64,000 nt of DNA from Bacteroidota bacterium (GCA_029560875.1 JAKQKB010000047.1:1-64000); one strand, 5' to 3'; shown: positions 51,805 through 60,894, numbered from the stretch's first letter. Translations and numbers: made by a program. The notes: generated by a model from the sequence alone, not told the origin.

Positions 51805-54366
51805 ATGGAGCAGGATGTATTTAATTTAAGTGATAGAAAGAAGTTACTCTACATTCTATCCTTTTTTTCTTTATTAGGGAATGTTGTTGACATTGTTACG
51901 TTTAGCAATTCTGTTGTTAATATATCAATAAATTCAGTTTTTATCGTTTTGGTTATAGCGGTAATGATTCTGAATAAATTGTCGTCGATATCTACTAAAA
52001 AAACATTTATAATAATTATATACTCCCTGTTATTAAATGTAATGATGAGCTGGATGCTCGAAACTTTTCTGATTGATTTTAATGAACTTACAGCATTACG
52101 TACAATTATTATAACATGTGTTTTACTTCCAATAGCAGGCTTTATTCTTGGTAGGAAACATGCAATTTTTATTGGCACCACTATCATTACATTCATTATT
52201 GCAATTGCCTTTTTAACCGAAAACAGCTATATCCAAAGAAATATATTTTTCCTTACAATGCTAATACTGGGTTACACTTACGGTATTTACATTATAATCA
52301 ACATCTTAAGCAAGGGATTTGAAAATGAAGAGAAAATACTTGGGGAACTTGCTCTAAAAAATAACGATATCACCTTTATCAACAAACTATCTCTCAAACT
52401 AGCTGACTTCTCACCGGAAATTGATTTTATACCTTTAATCCTGAAGGAAATCACACATCACACCGATGCAAAACTTGCCGTTTTTTGCGAGTACGACGAA
52501 CACCTTAAAGCACTTATAATTAAGAGCGTTGAAGCCGATGGAGTAATAATAAAGTCGGCAATTAAAATTGGTGGCGAAAAAATTCTGAATACTGCTTCTC
52601 CGGTTTCACCTGAAGCATATAAAAGAATTACAAGCAATAAAATTGAATTATTGGACTCGTTTACTGAGGTTTCTTTTGGAGCTATACCAGAATCTACCAA
52701 CCAAATGCTCAAGAAATTAACGGGTATTAATAATATTTACGCATTGGCTCTTATCGTATCGGGCAAACTATACGGCACAACAATGCTGGCCTTTAAGAAA
52801 AACCAGAAGTTACCCAGCAACGAATTGTTAAAATCATACTCACATTTGGTTGCACTTACGCTCAGAAGAAGCATCGCCGAAAAAGCCTTAATCATAAATG
52901 AAAATCAACTACGCTGCATTACCGATAACATCAGCGATGTAGTTTTTACCACCGATATGGATTTAAACACAAAGTATGTGAGTCCATCCATATTCAAACT
53001 CACCGGCGAAACGCCCGAGGCATATATCAACAAAAAGATTGAACGTAAACATCCGATAGACTCTCTGAGGTTAATAAAATCTGCGCTAACAGAGGAACTT
53101 GAAAAGGAAAAAAATCCCAGTATAGATAAAAAGAGAACCCGAATTATTGAGGTTGAACTTTACAAAAAGGATGGAAGTAAAATATATGTTTCAACCCACC
53201 TATCATTTATCCGCGACAATCAAGGTAATGCAATAGGATTTCAAGGAATTACCAGAGACATTACAAAACGTAAATTGGCAGAAATGGCCTTGCTTGAGAG
53301 CAGAAAGAAGCTAAATACCGTTGTAGAAACAATTCCTGACCTGCTGTTCCATTTTAATCGAGAGGGTAAATTTGTTAACTTCTACCAAACCAGCAAAACA
53401 CATCAACTTTTTATTGAACCAAGCAATTTTATTGGAAAATCGATATATGAAGTACTAGATAAACCCTTGGCCGATAAAATTCAGAAAGCAATAAATAAAA
53501 CTCTGCATAAAAACTCATACGAATTTGAATATGAGACTTATAATGGAGAAATGAAATACTTTCATGCCCGTTGCGCACAACTTAACGAGCACGAAATCAT
53601 AATTATATCGAGTGATATCTCTAAACTTAAAAAAACCGAGAATCAACTTAAACAAAACTCCAAGGAGTTAAAACAGCTCAATGCCGATAAAGATAGATTT
53701 ATGCAGATATTGGCGCACGATTTACGTAACCCGTTCAATGTTCTGCTTGGGTTCTCCGAATTACTGATCCGAAATTTCAAAAACTATGATGATGATTTAA
53801 TCAAATACTACCTTGATATTATTAAGCAGACCTCCGAAAGAACCTATTTAATGCTCGACGAGTTGCTTCTTTGGTCAAAATCACAGGCTGGAAAATTGCC
53901 GTTTGAGCCAAGTAATATCAACTTATCGGAGTTAATTGCATCTATTTACTCCGAAACAAAAACCAACGCACAACGAAAAAACATAACAATAAAACTCAGT
54001 GTTCCCGATAATTTCCAGATTATTGCCGATGGCAATATGCTAAAGACTGTTATTCGAAACCTTGTTTCGAATGCAATAAAATTCACCCGAAAAGATGGGG
54101 AAATAACTATCGATACTCACCTAGACGATAGTAAAGTAGTGATTGCCATTGCCGACAATGGAATCGGTATAAGTAAAACCGACCAGGAAAAACTATGGAA
54201 TAATAGCAATCCGCATAGCACAGTCGGAACCGACAATGAAAAGGGAACAGGACTTGGATTATTACTCTGTAAAGATTTTGTGGAAAAACACGGTGGAAAA
54301 ATTTGGGTAGAAAGCGAAGAAGGATTTGGAAGTAATTTCAAAATTCAGCTACCTTTATTGAATTAA
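51805..54366 (+). CDS. Membrane sensor histidine kinase (GAF-PAS-PAS)
   Basis: 853 aa. Six membrane helices (about 12-170), a GAF-like domain (190-350), two PAS domains (about 365-490, with FTTDMDLNTKYVSPSIFKLTG; and 500-610), HisKA with phospho-acceptor His638 in MQILAHDLRNPFN, and HATPase with N-box LVSNAIKFT, IADNGIGI and GTGLGLLLCKDFVEKHGG. No receiver domain, no adjacent response regulator, so an orphan. Signal unknown. Divergent from the PerR operon; 13 bases before a small coiled-coil gene. Confidence 0.92.
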   Translation: MEQDVFNLSDRKKLLYILSFFSLLGNVVDIVTFSNSVVNISINSVFIVLVIAVMILNKLSSISTKKTFIIIIYSLLLNVMMSWMLETFLIDFNELTALRTIIITCVLLPIAGFILGRKHAIFIGTTIITFIIAIAFLTENSYIQRNIFFLTMLILGYTYGIYIIINILSKGFENEEKILGELALKNNDITFINKLSLKLADFSPEIDFIPLILKEITHHTDAKLAVFCEYDEHLKALIIKSVEADGVIIKSAIKIGGEKILNTASPVSPEAYKRITSNKIELLDSFTEVSFGAIPESTNQMLKKLTGINNIYALALIVSGKLYGTTMLAFKKNQKLPSNELLKSYSHLVALTLRRSIAEKALIINENQLRCITDNISDVVFTTDMDLNTKYVSPSIFKLTGETPEAYINKKIERKHPIDSLRLIKSALTEELEKEKNPSIDKKRTRIIEVELYKKDGSKIYVSTHLSFIRDNQGNAIGFQGITRDITKRKLAEMALLESRKKLNTVVETIPDLLFHFNREGKFVNFYQTSKTHQLFIEPSNFIGKSIYEVLDKPLADKIQKAINKTLHKNSYEFEYETYNGEMKYFHARCAQLNEHEIIIISSDISKLKKTENQLKQNSKELKQLNADKDRFMQILAHDLRNPFNVLLGFSELLIRNFKNYDDDLIKYYLDIIKQTSERTYLMLDELLLWSKSQAGKLPFEPSNINLSELIASIYSETKTNAQRKNITIKLSVPDNFQIIADGNMLKTVIRNLVSNAIKFTRKDGEITIDTHLDDSKVVIAIADNGIGISKTDQEKLWNNSNPHSTVGTDNEKGTGLGLLLCKDFVEKHGGKIWVESEEGFGSNFKIQLPLLN

Positions 54367-54379
54367 AATCAATTGAACT

Positions 54380-54676
54380 ATGGAACAAAATCGTAATAAT
54401 TACCAGAATAAGGCTCACGAAACAATCGATGAGATATTTAAGGGTATTAACTCGCTCGAAGAAAAGGCCAAAACTGCCAGCAAGGATTTTTCCGATACAA
54501 TGGAGGAAACTATTCAACAAATGAAGGCTGAGGGCGAAAGACTAAAAGTAAAACTTGATGAGTTATCTAATACCAGTAACGAGTCGTGGGAGGAAATAAA
54601 GAATGGCTTTGAGCAAGCAACCAACTCGCTCCGCGATGCTTTTTCGAATGCGTTTAATAAATACAAGGATAAATAG
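54380..54676 (+). CDS. Small coiled-coil protein
   Basis: 98 aa, no signal or membrane helix, almost entirely charged helix (ETIDEIFKGINSLEEKAKTA; EEIKNGFEQATNSLRDAFSNAF). It starts 13 bases after the histidine kinase, so it is cotranscribed. Reminiscent of apolipoprotein- or phasin-like stress proteins, but no family can be named. Confidence 0.7.
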   Translation: MEQNRNNYQNKAHETIDEIFKGINSLEEKAKTASKDFSDTMEETIQQMKAEGERLKVKLDELSNTSNESWEEIKNGFEQATNSLRDAFSNAFNKYKDK

Positions 54677-54685
54677 TATTTGAAT

Positions 54686-54877
54686 TGTAGCCCCGAGTTT
54701 AAACTCGGGGCTATTTGCATTTATGCGTTTTAATTTATCTCCCAAAATATAAAGGTTCTGTTCCATACCATATTCCAACTTTTGCGATGCAAACATTTTT
54801 AATCTTTTCAATCAGATATTTTACTTGCATCGCGATTAATGCTTCGCATTAAAACCCCGAGTTAAAACTCGGGGCTA
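54686..54877 (-). repeat. Structured intergenic repeat, copy D
   Basis: Inverted orientation. Hairpin 1 (CCCCGAG/CTCGGGG) occurs at both ends (54691-54710 and 54855-54874). Between them: box TTCCATACCATAT (54761-54773), stem 2 GCGATGCAA (54784-54792) with TTGCATCGC (54825-54833, 32-nt loop) and mini-hairpin TTAATGC-TTC-GCATTAA. Hairpin 3 is missing. Lies between convergent genes and is followed by ATTCTAAATTCTAC runs. Confidence 0.83.
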
Positions 54878-54923
54878 TACATTTCTCATTCTAAATTCTA
54901 AATTCTACATTCATCATTATAAA

Positions 54924-56255
54924 TTACTCTTCCTCGCTCTTCGCTCCCCCAAGCGCATACCAGTTTATTTTTCTGGATAAGTACATCACTGTGGCCAGAA
55001 TTATAAATAAACCAACGCTACCCATTAGTAAAGCGTAATCTTGAAGTTGAAGAAGTATATAAAGGAATCCATAAAGCAAAACCAGTATACCTGCTAGAAT
55101 AACAGTTAACCTATTGTTTTTAAAGATACTGTGAGCGTAACTGGTTATCATAACCAAAATTCCGAAACTGGCAATTATATAAGCCAAACCAAAACTCATC
55201 TGCTCCGAAAGCGATAGCAACAATAGGTAGAATAGAACCAATCCAAAACCAACAAGCACATACTGAATAGGGTGAACTCTCAACTTTCGCATCACCTCAA
55301 CAAAGAAGAATACAGTAAATGTCAGTGCGATGAATAGAATTGCATACTTCATGGAGCGCTCTGTAATTTGATAGGTCTCCACTGGCAGTAATAAAGCTAC
55401 TCCAAAAGCCGATTCGTCCAAATCAAAATCGCTATCAATCCATTTTTGAGGATAGTTCCTATTCAACTCCAAAACCTTCCACGATGCATTAAAGTTACTT
55501 TCAGTAATGGTCCTATCGAATGGTAAAAAAGCCCCTTCGAAACTTGGATTACCCCAAGGCGATTCAATATGCACATTGGTCTCGCGTCCTACAGGAACAA
55601 AACTAACACTGCGCGAACCATTTAGCGCAATATTGAACGAGAAGCGGTACTCTCCTACCTCAGAATTCTCTTGTAGTGGATTATTAACCGTAACACCAGA
55701 CTTTACAAGATTGCTAATTTTCACTCCAGGCTCACAAACCATTTCCACATCATTCCACTTAAAATTAATAGCCTCTTTAATTCCTCGTAAATCGGAAATT
55801 CCAATTGTTAGAAATGCTCCACTCCAATCAACTTGGATACTCTGGGTGGTTTCAATCTTTGGCGATTTAAAAAAACCCTCAACCTTTAAGTTTGAACTGT
55901 AAACAGCCACATCAAAAATACCCCGGTTACGAATTTCGGGAGTTAAACTGCCGTCAACCTTCAGTTCTTCTGGTAAAAAGTATGCGAAATGCCCAACCTC
56001 AACTGTTTTCTTAGTGTCCATATCAAACTCTAGGGTTTTGTAAGGGACAACCAAAATAGGTCCAGTTAATCGTTGCTCATAACCCCACTTTGAACTAATC
56101 TCATTAGTGGCCTCCATTTGTCTAGTCCTACGCTCCATTACCAACGATTGAATCATAGCCATAGGGATAAGCAGAATTAAAGTTAAAAAGCCAATGGCTG
56201 CAACCTTAATCATTACTGCGTTTCTTTCGAAAAATGATTGTGTTTTCTCTGTCAT
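54924..56255 (-). CDS. creD: CreD-like inner-membrane protein
   Basis: 443 aa. One N-terminal helix (AVMIKVAAIGFLTLILLIPMAMIQ), the signature RRTRQMEATNEISSKWG and GPILVVPYK, a large periplasmic domain, and a C-terminal cluster of five to six helices (ILFIALTFTVFFFVEV; HPIQYVLVGFGLVLFYLLLLSLSEQ). Family length. In E. coli CreD is under CreBC and affects colicin tolerance; in other bacteria, envelope integrity and beta-lactam response. Here it follows a winged-helix regulator instead. Confidence 0.92.
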   Translation of the reverse strand: MTEKTQSFFERNAVMIKVAAIGFLTLILLIPMAMIQSLVMERRTRQMEATNEISSKWGYEQRLTGPILVVPYKTLEFDMDTKKTVEVGHFAYFLPEELKVDGSLTPEIRNRGIFDVAVYSSNLKVEGFFKSPKIETTQSIQVDWSGAFLTIGISDLRGIKEAINFKWNDVEMVCEPGVKISNLVKSGVTVNNPLQENSEVGEYRFSFNIALNGSRSVSFVPVGRETNVHIESPWGNPSFEGAFLPFDRTITESNFNASWKVLELNRNYPQKWIDSDFDLDESAFGVALLLPVETYQITERSMKYAILFIALTFTVFFFVEVMRKLRVHPIQYVLVGFGLVLFYLLLLSLSEQMSFGLAYIIASFGILVMITSYAHSIFKNNRLTVILAGILVLLYGFLYILLQLQDYALLMGSVGLFIILATVMYLSRKINWYALGGAKSEEE

Positions 56256-56321
56256 AGTAGTAAGTTTATTAAGTTAATATTTAAAAGTGCTTTGTATTTC
56301 AAAGTTTATGAATAAAAAAAT

Positions 56322-56621
56322 TTATCGTCCAGTATTTATCAACTTTTCAAGAGCAGCAAGATGCTCCTCAAAAGCTTTACGACCATCAATTGTAGCCCTA
56401 TAAGTTGTATTTGGTTTCTTATCAATGAATTGCTTCTTCACCTCAACATACCTCTCCCCTTCAAGTGCCTTCATATGGCTAGCAAGGTTGCCATCGGTAA
56501 CGCTTAAGGTCTCCTTCATTGAGTTAAAATCAACCCAATCGTTCACCATAAGCACCGACATAATGCCAAGCCTAATGCGGTTCTCGAAATGCTTATTCAG
56601 ATTTATCAGTAGCTCTTTCAT
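56322..56621 (-). CDS. Winged-helix transcriptional regulator (PF13601-like)
   Basis: 99 aa. Compact winged helix: NRIRLGIMSVLMVNDWVDFNSMKE, recognition helix TDGNLASHMKALE, wing VEVKKQFIDKKPNTTYRAT. Typical of small MarR-like regulators next to CreD or membrane-protein genes in Bacteroidota. Overlaps the membrane-protein gene by 29 bases, so translation is coupled. Likely controls its own operon. Confidence 0.88.
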   Translation of the reverse strand: MKELLINLNKHFENRIRLGIMSVLMVNDWVDFNSMKETLSVTDGNLASHMKALEGERYVEVKKQFIDKKPNTTYRATIDGRKAFEEHLAALEKLINTGR

Positions 56622-57261
56622 ACTTTATGTACATAGCTAATCCGTAAACAATATGCAAAACCCCAAAACCAATAGCCCAGAAAACAAGTCCGTAACCAAC
56701 AAAAACCATAGCAATTAGCCCCAGAATTATCTCGCTAATACCTAAGTAACGAATATCGGTTAAAGTGAATTTACTGGCGTTAATCAAAGCCAACCCGTAA
56801 AAAAGCAATGTTGAAGGAGCAATAAGATAAACAAGGTGATGATAAAGAAGTATTAAACAGAACACTCCACCTGCAAGCAATGGAATAAAAAGGTTGATAA
56901 GCATGCGCTTTATTGTTGCATCCCAAATAGGTAAACCTTTCCTACGTGCATTGCGAGTTGTAAAGAAAGTAGCAAAAAATAGAGCCAACACCAACACAAC
57001 AAATGCCACAACAAAACTAAAAACAATAAAATTGGTTAATTCTGAACCCGACATTAACTCCTCGGGTAAAAACACACCTCCATTCTGATAACGACTAAAA
57101 AAGAACTCCTTATGGTAGATATAAACTGCCAATGCGCCCAAAAGCGCAACTATACCAGCAAATACCCCCGATAATCCGCTTAACGATATAAACCTTGTTG
57201 AGCGTTCCATTATGGAGCGGATTTCCTGTAGGTTTTTTAAATGCTCATTCTGAGTGTCCAT
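56593..57261 (-). CDS. Four- to six-helix membrane protein of the creD operon
   Basis: 222 aa. Cytosolic start (DTQNEHLKNLQEIRSIMERSTRFISLSG), then helices near 27-50, 75-100, 120-140, 145-160 and 170-210. No catalytic motif. Family unknown; genes of this type commonly precede a PF13601 regulator and creD in Bacteroidota. It heads the operon, with a well-spaced promoter upstream. Confidence 0.75.
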   Translation of the reverse strand: MDTQNEHLKNLQEIRSIMERSTRFISLSGLSGVFAGIVALLGALAVYIYHKEFFFSRYQNGGVFLPEELMSGSELTNFIVFSFVVAFVVLVLALFFATFFTTRNARRKGLPIWDATIKRMLINLFIPLLAGGVFCLILLYHHLVYLIAPSTLLFYGLALINASKFTLTDIRYLGISEIILGLIAMVFVGYGLVFWAIGFGVLHIVYGLAMYIKYERATDKSE

Positions 57262-57291
57262 AGAAAGACGTTTTTAAAGTTCTTTGCGCTA

Positions 57292-57322
57292 CAAAGTTAA
57301 TGTAAGAAAAATTAAAACCAAA
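57292..57322 (-). promoter_or_regulatory. Promoter of the creD operon
   Basis: Minus strand: TTTG (57319-57322), 19 bases, TAACTTTG (57292-57299). Both boxes and the spacing match the Bacteroidota -33/-7 consensus. Leader about 25 bases. Confidence 0.65.
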
Positions 57323-57474
57323 TGTTTTAACAAAATTTTTAAATAGGTGACTGGTGAGAAAGTGACAAGTGACGATAGAATCAGAGTAAGACTATTATTC
57401 TATTTGTTTAAAACAAATATTTTTCATCTTAATCTTACGAACAACCATCAACTAAATACTATCAACTCTATGCT

Positions 57475-58515
57475 CTAGCTTTCCTTCTCAAAATACAACT
57501 TATAGTAATTTAAACTCTTATCCTTATCGTACCCCTTCTCTACCCTTTCCTTATTCCCATGAATATAGATATGGAAGTACTTATCGAGCTTAATTATACT
57601 TTTGAAAAACTTATTGGCCTGTTTTGTTGCGTCAACTGAAATGGTGAATTCATCGGGAATATTGTACCCTAACTCGGCCTCGTAACTTTTCTTGTACTCA
57701 CGGAATGCTTCTACAACCTCGGGCTCAGCAATTACTTTTGCCTCAAAATCATCCTGAGTGAAAGTTTCGTTTGATTTGAAAAAATCGCGGGTTTTGGTAA
57801 GCATCTCGGCCTGCTCCAACTTAGCATAGTTATTCTCTGGTCGAATTACATCCTCCACAAACCCTTTACAAAGATTGATAGCCGTTTTGGTTTGGTAAAA
57901 ATCATCGTTGCGCATTTTTACGCGGAGGAAATCGTCAATCCAGTACTTGGCCTCATCGCGGTTGGTGTTATCGATAATGCTAAGCTTATATCCAAACTCC
58001 TTTTCTGTATTGAAAATAATACACCCCTTGTCCAACTTCTTAGGGTTTGTACCAAACTCGCACGATACAGTTAATTTGCTGCTATTCCTATTTATTTTGA
58101 TGAATTTATCCTTAGTCTCTGACTTGAAAATTCCAATGGCATCGGCCATTTCGCCATCCACAACGCAATCTATCAGGCTAACCACGTAAAGTTCACCATC
58201 CTTAATGTTTGGATGTGTTGATACGTGTTTCAAATGCTTGGCAATCTCCCTCGATACCTCCACAAAATCTTTGTTTCCCTCAAAAAAAGAAGAACAGTAA
58301 GAAAAAAGTTCGTTCAACTCCAAATTGCTATCGTGTGTAAACGAGTAAAAACCACTTGTTTTGAAATTACTTATAAAGTAATCGCGAAGCAAATTGCTAA
58401 GTAACTCGTTCGAAGTATCGAGTGGCTCGTTGGATAGAGTTAAATCATCGCTATCGAATGTACCAACATAGTGAACTATGGTTTGGTCGAGTTGAGTATT
58501 TGCAAAATCGAGCAT
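57475..58515 (-). CDS. Nucleoid-associated protein, NdpA/YejK-like
   Basis: 346 aa from the ATG at 58515. A TTG start six codons further up overlaps the likely promoter element, so it is rejected. Sequence pattern of the 37-kDa nucleoid-associated family: IVHYVGTFDSDDL, KDGELYVVSLIDCVVDGEMADAIGIFKSE and a DFLRVKMRNDDFY. In the cytosol, binds DNA; exact role unknown. Monocistronic. Confidence 0.85.
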   Translation of the reverse strand: MLDFANTQLDQTIVHYVGTFDSDDLTLSNEPLDTSNELLSNLLRDYFISNFKTSGFYSFTHDSNLELNELFSYCSSFFEGNKDFVEVSREIAKHLKHVSTHPNIKDGELYVVSLIDCVVDGEMADAIGIFKSETKDKFIKINRNSSKLTVSCEFGTNPKKLDKGCIIFNTEKEFGYKLSIIDNTNRDEAKYWIDDFLRVKMRNDDFYQTKTAINLCKGFVEDVIRPENNYAKLEQAEMLTKTRDFFKSNETFTQDDFEAKVIAEPEVVEAFREYKKSYEAELGYNIPDEFTISVDATKQANKFFKSIIKLDKYFHIYIHGNKERVEKGYDKDKSLNYYKLYFEKES

Positions 58516-58530
58516 AATCTGAAATTTTCT

Positions 58531-58538
58531 CAAAAGTA
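58531..58538 (-). promoter_or_regulatory. -7 promoter element of the nucleoid-associated gene
   Basis: Minus-strand TACTTTTG matches TAnnTTTG. It implies a very short leader before the ATG at 58515 and helps fix that start. Confidence 0.4.
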
Positions 58539-58607
58539 TAAAATTTGTTGATAGTTTGTTGTTTGGTGATTTAACTAATTGGGTTATTAGGTTATTGAGC
58601 TATTGCA

Positions 58608-58651
58608 CCTCTCTGAGTTTATCCGCCAACTGGCGGAGTCAAGTAGAGAGG
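58608..58651. repeat. Hairpin module HP4, copy near element E
   Basis: CCTCTCT (58608-58614) pairs with AGAGAGG (58645-58651); inside, CCGCCA (58623-58628) pairs with TGGCGG (58631-58636). Nearly the same sequence as 35403-35450, inverted. Confidence 0.75.
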
Positions 58652-58686
58652 GGTTGGGATGACAATTGGTCTTCAAATAGATATTT

Positions 58687-58831
58687 ATGTTCCATACCAA
58701 TATCCATATCATTGCGATGCAAAGACTCAATCTCATTTCAAACAAACAGTATTACTTGCATCGCTTCTTTAATGCATTTATATTACCCCGAGTTGAAACT
58801 CGGGGCTAATGCTTGCGCTTCTTTGGGGCTT
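58687..58831 (-). repeat. Structured intergenic repeat, copy E
   Basis: Inverted orientation: box TTCCATACCAATAT (58691-58704), stem 2 GCGATGCAA (58714-58722) with TTGCATCGC (58756-58764, 33-nt loop), AATGCATT mini-palindrome, hairpin 1 CCCCGAGTT/AACTCGGGG (58786-58805), then GCTTGCGC. Hairpin 3 is replaced by the HP4 module. Lies between divergent genes and is followed by ATTCTACATTTTAC runs to about 58880. Confidence 0.85.
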
Positions 58832-59013
58832 AATCTTTTAAATTCATCATTCTACATTTTACATTCTAAATTTTACATTTTACTTCGTACTTCCCTCTCC
58901 TCCTCAACTTAGAATCACTTAAAATTATCTAATCATTACACTATATTTCAACAAATTACATCATATCAAAGCATGGTACCAACCATTTTTTATTTCAGAA
59001 TCATATAAATTTT

Positions 59014-59021
59014 TACTTTTG
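59014..59021 (+). promoter_or_regulatory. -7 promoter element of the Hdr-like operon
   Basis: TACTTTTG matches TAnnTTTG, about 70 bases before the first gene. No clear TTTG at -33. Confidence 0.45.
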
Positions 59022-59089
59022 CTTGTTAATGCAATAACATCAACGTTTAGTTTATTTAGACGGCTGGAGTTACAGTAATTTAAAGGAAA

Positions 59090-59809
59090 ATGGGAAAATT
59101 ATTCGATAAACTCAATAGCGATGTTCGGTTTGTTGAGGGGATTAATGGCTGTATAAACTGTGGTACTTGCACCGCAATTTGTCCTGCCGCGGAAGTTTAC
59201 GATTACGAACCTCGTAGCATTGCCAACCTTGTTCAAACCCGTGATGATTCTGTAATCGAGGAGTTGCTAAAAAGCGAAACAATATGGTACTGCGGAGAAT
59301 GTATGAGTTGCAAAACCCGATGCCCACGTAATAATGCACCAGGCTTAATTATACAGGCACTTCGTAAACTTTCAATAGAATCAGGTTTATTCGTAGAATC
59401 AGAAAAAGGTCGTCAGCAATTATCGTTAAAGCGAATGCTTGGTAACTCAATCCTCGAAACTGGTTACTGCGTACATTTTGACCACACCGAACTAAGCATG
59501 TTCCCTGAGCTTGGACCCGTGTGGCAATGGATAAGAGATAATCGCGAAACGGTTCTGAAAAAAGTGGGAGCAAACTATCAAGGCTCAGGCCCTGGTGCAA
59601 TGAGAAAAATATCAAAAGAAAACCTCGATGAACTAGAGAAAATATTCGAAGTAACAGGAGGGTTGGAGTGGTTCAATACAATTGAAATGCATTCCGAACG
59701 CAAAGCCCAAGAAATGGGGCTTGAAAAAGGTGATGAAACCGATAAAAAATCATCGTACTTCCGTGAAGTTTATACTAAAAACAGCGCCCAAAAACATAAC
59801 CGAAAGTAA
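59090..59809 (+). CDS. HdrC-like 4Fe-4S protein
   Basis: 239 aa. Two cubane motifs: CINCGTCTAICP near residue 22 and CGECMSCKTRCP near 67. A C-terminal part of about 150 residues is specific to this type. HdrC-like subunits carry electrons between the flavin subunit and the CCG subunit. First gene of the complex, 11 bases before the HdrB-like gene. Cytosolic, membrane-linked through the last subunit. Confidence 0.9.
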   Translation: MGKLFDKLNSDVRFVEGINGCINCGTCTAICPAAEVYDYEPRSIANLVQTRDDSVIEELLKSETIWYCGECMSCKTRCPRNNAPGLIIQALRKLSIESGLFVESEKGRQQLSLKRMLGNSILETGYCVHFDHTELSMFPELGPVWQWIRDNRETVLKKVGANYQGSGPGAMRKISKENLDELEKIFEVTGGLEWFNTIEMHSERKAQEMGLEKGDETDKKSSYFREVYTKNSAQKHNRK

Positions 59810-59820
59810 GTAGAATAGAG

Positions 59821-60894
59821 ATGAAGCAAGAAGGAAAAAAACGAATTTGGAGCGACTACCAAAAAGAAATTGCCGACGATAAGTTCTATTTCGTGCGTAG
59901 CTGCATTCGTCAAACCTTTTTCCCCGGTAGCGATAGCACATACATCAAAATACTGCGTGATGTTTTAGGGAAAGATGTTTACGAAAATCCCAACCACACA
60001 ACTTGTACTGGAATTGGATACCATACCGAGGTTGTTCCATTTGAAACGATCCAAACTGTAGTTGCACGTAACTACTCGTTAATGCGTGAAAAAGGATACG
60101 AAAACTACAACCCATCCTGCGTCACATCATTCGGCATATACACCGAAATACTTGAGACGTGGCATCATTTCCCGGAGGAAAAGCAGAAAACACGCGACTT
60201 CCTAAAAAAAGCAACGGGAAGGGAGTTTGAAGAGCCCAAAAATCTTGCGCACACCAGCGATGTTCTTTTCAAATTTCGAGAGGAAATTGCGGCAAAAGCA
60301 AAATATAAACTGATTAATAAAGAAACTGGCAAACCATTAAAGGTTGTTGATCATATTGGTTGCCACTACTCAAAGATGTTCCCAAACAAAGGAGTAGGTG
60401 GCGCAGAGTATCCTCAGGTTTTAGCCGGGCTGGTTGAAGCATTTGGAGGAGAAGTTATTGACTATCCAGAGCGTCGCCATTGCTGCGGATTTGGCTTTCG
60501 CCAGTACTTTGTTCAAGGTAACCGGGGTTATTCCATTGCCGCCTCAAAAAAGAAGTTTGAATCGATGGAGCCTTTCAAACCCGATTTCATTATAACCAAC
60601 TGCCCTGGCTGTAACTACTTTATGGATAGGTGGCAATATGCTTTAGCTGAAATGGAGCATAAAACCTACGGCGAGAATGGCTACGGAATCCCAGTATTAA
60701 CTTACGAGGAGGTTGCCGGGCTAGTACTTGGTTTCGACCCTTGGGAAATGGGAATGCAAATGCACCAAACAGACGTTGAACCTCTCCTTAAAAAGATTGG
60801 GGTTGAATACGACCCTTCACAAAAGTTCAAAGGAGCAAACGGCGAAGATTTGCCATTGCCAGAAAAACCAAATCATATCAAATTTACAATTTGA
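59821..60894 (+). CDS. HdrB-like CCG-domain protein
   Basis: 357 aa. The second CCG motif is intact: IGCHYSKMFP, then RRHCCGFGF and TNCPGCNYF, enough for the noncubane 4Fe-4S cluster of HdrB. The first CCG region is degenerate: Cys in RSCIRQTFFPG, TTCTGIGYH and SCVTSFG lack the CC-G pair. Full HdrB length. In methanogens this pair reduces CoM-S-S-CoB; here the disulfide or other substrate is unknown. Confidence 0.9.
   Translation: MKQEGKKRIWSDYQKEIADDKFYFVRSCIRQTFFPGSDSTYIKILRDVLGKDVYENPNHTTCTGIGYHTEVVPFETIQTVVARNYSLMREKGYENYNPSCVTSFGIYTEILETWHHFPEEKQKTRDFLKKATGREFEEPKNLAHTSDVLFKFREEIAAKAKYKLINKETGKPLKVVDHIGCHYSKMFPNKGVGGAEYPQVLAGLVEAFGGEVIDYPERRHCCGFGFRQYFVQGNRGYSIAASKKKFESMEPFKPDFIITNCPGCNYFMDRWQYALAEMEHKTYGENGYGIPVLTYEEVAGLVLGFDPWEMGMQMHQTDVEPLLKKIGVEYDPSQKFKGANGEDLPLPEKPNHIKFTI

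Noticed and set aside
58515-58533. TTG start at 58533 for the nucleoid-associated gene
   Set aside because: It falls inside the likely -7 element; the ATG six codons later fits better.
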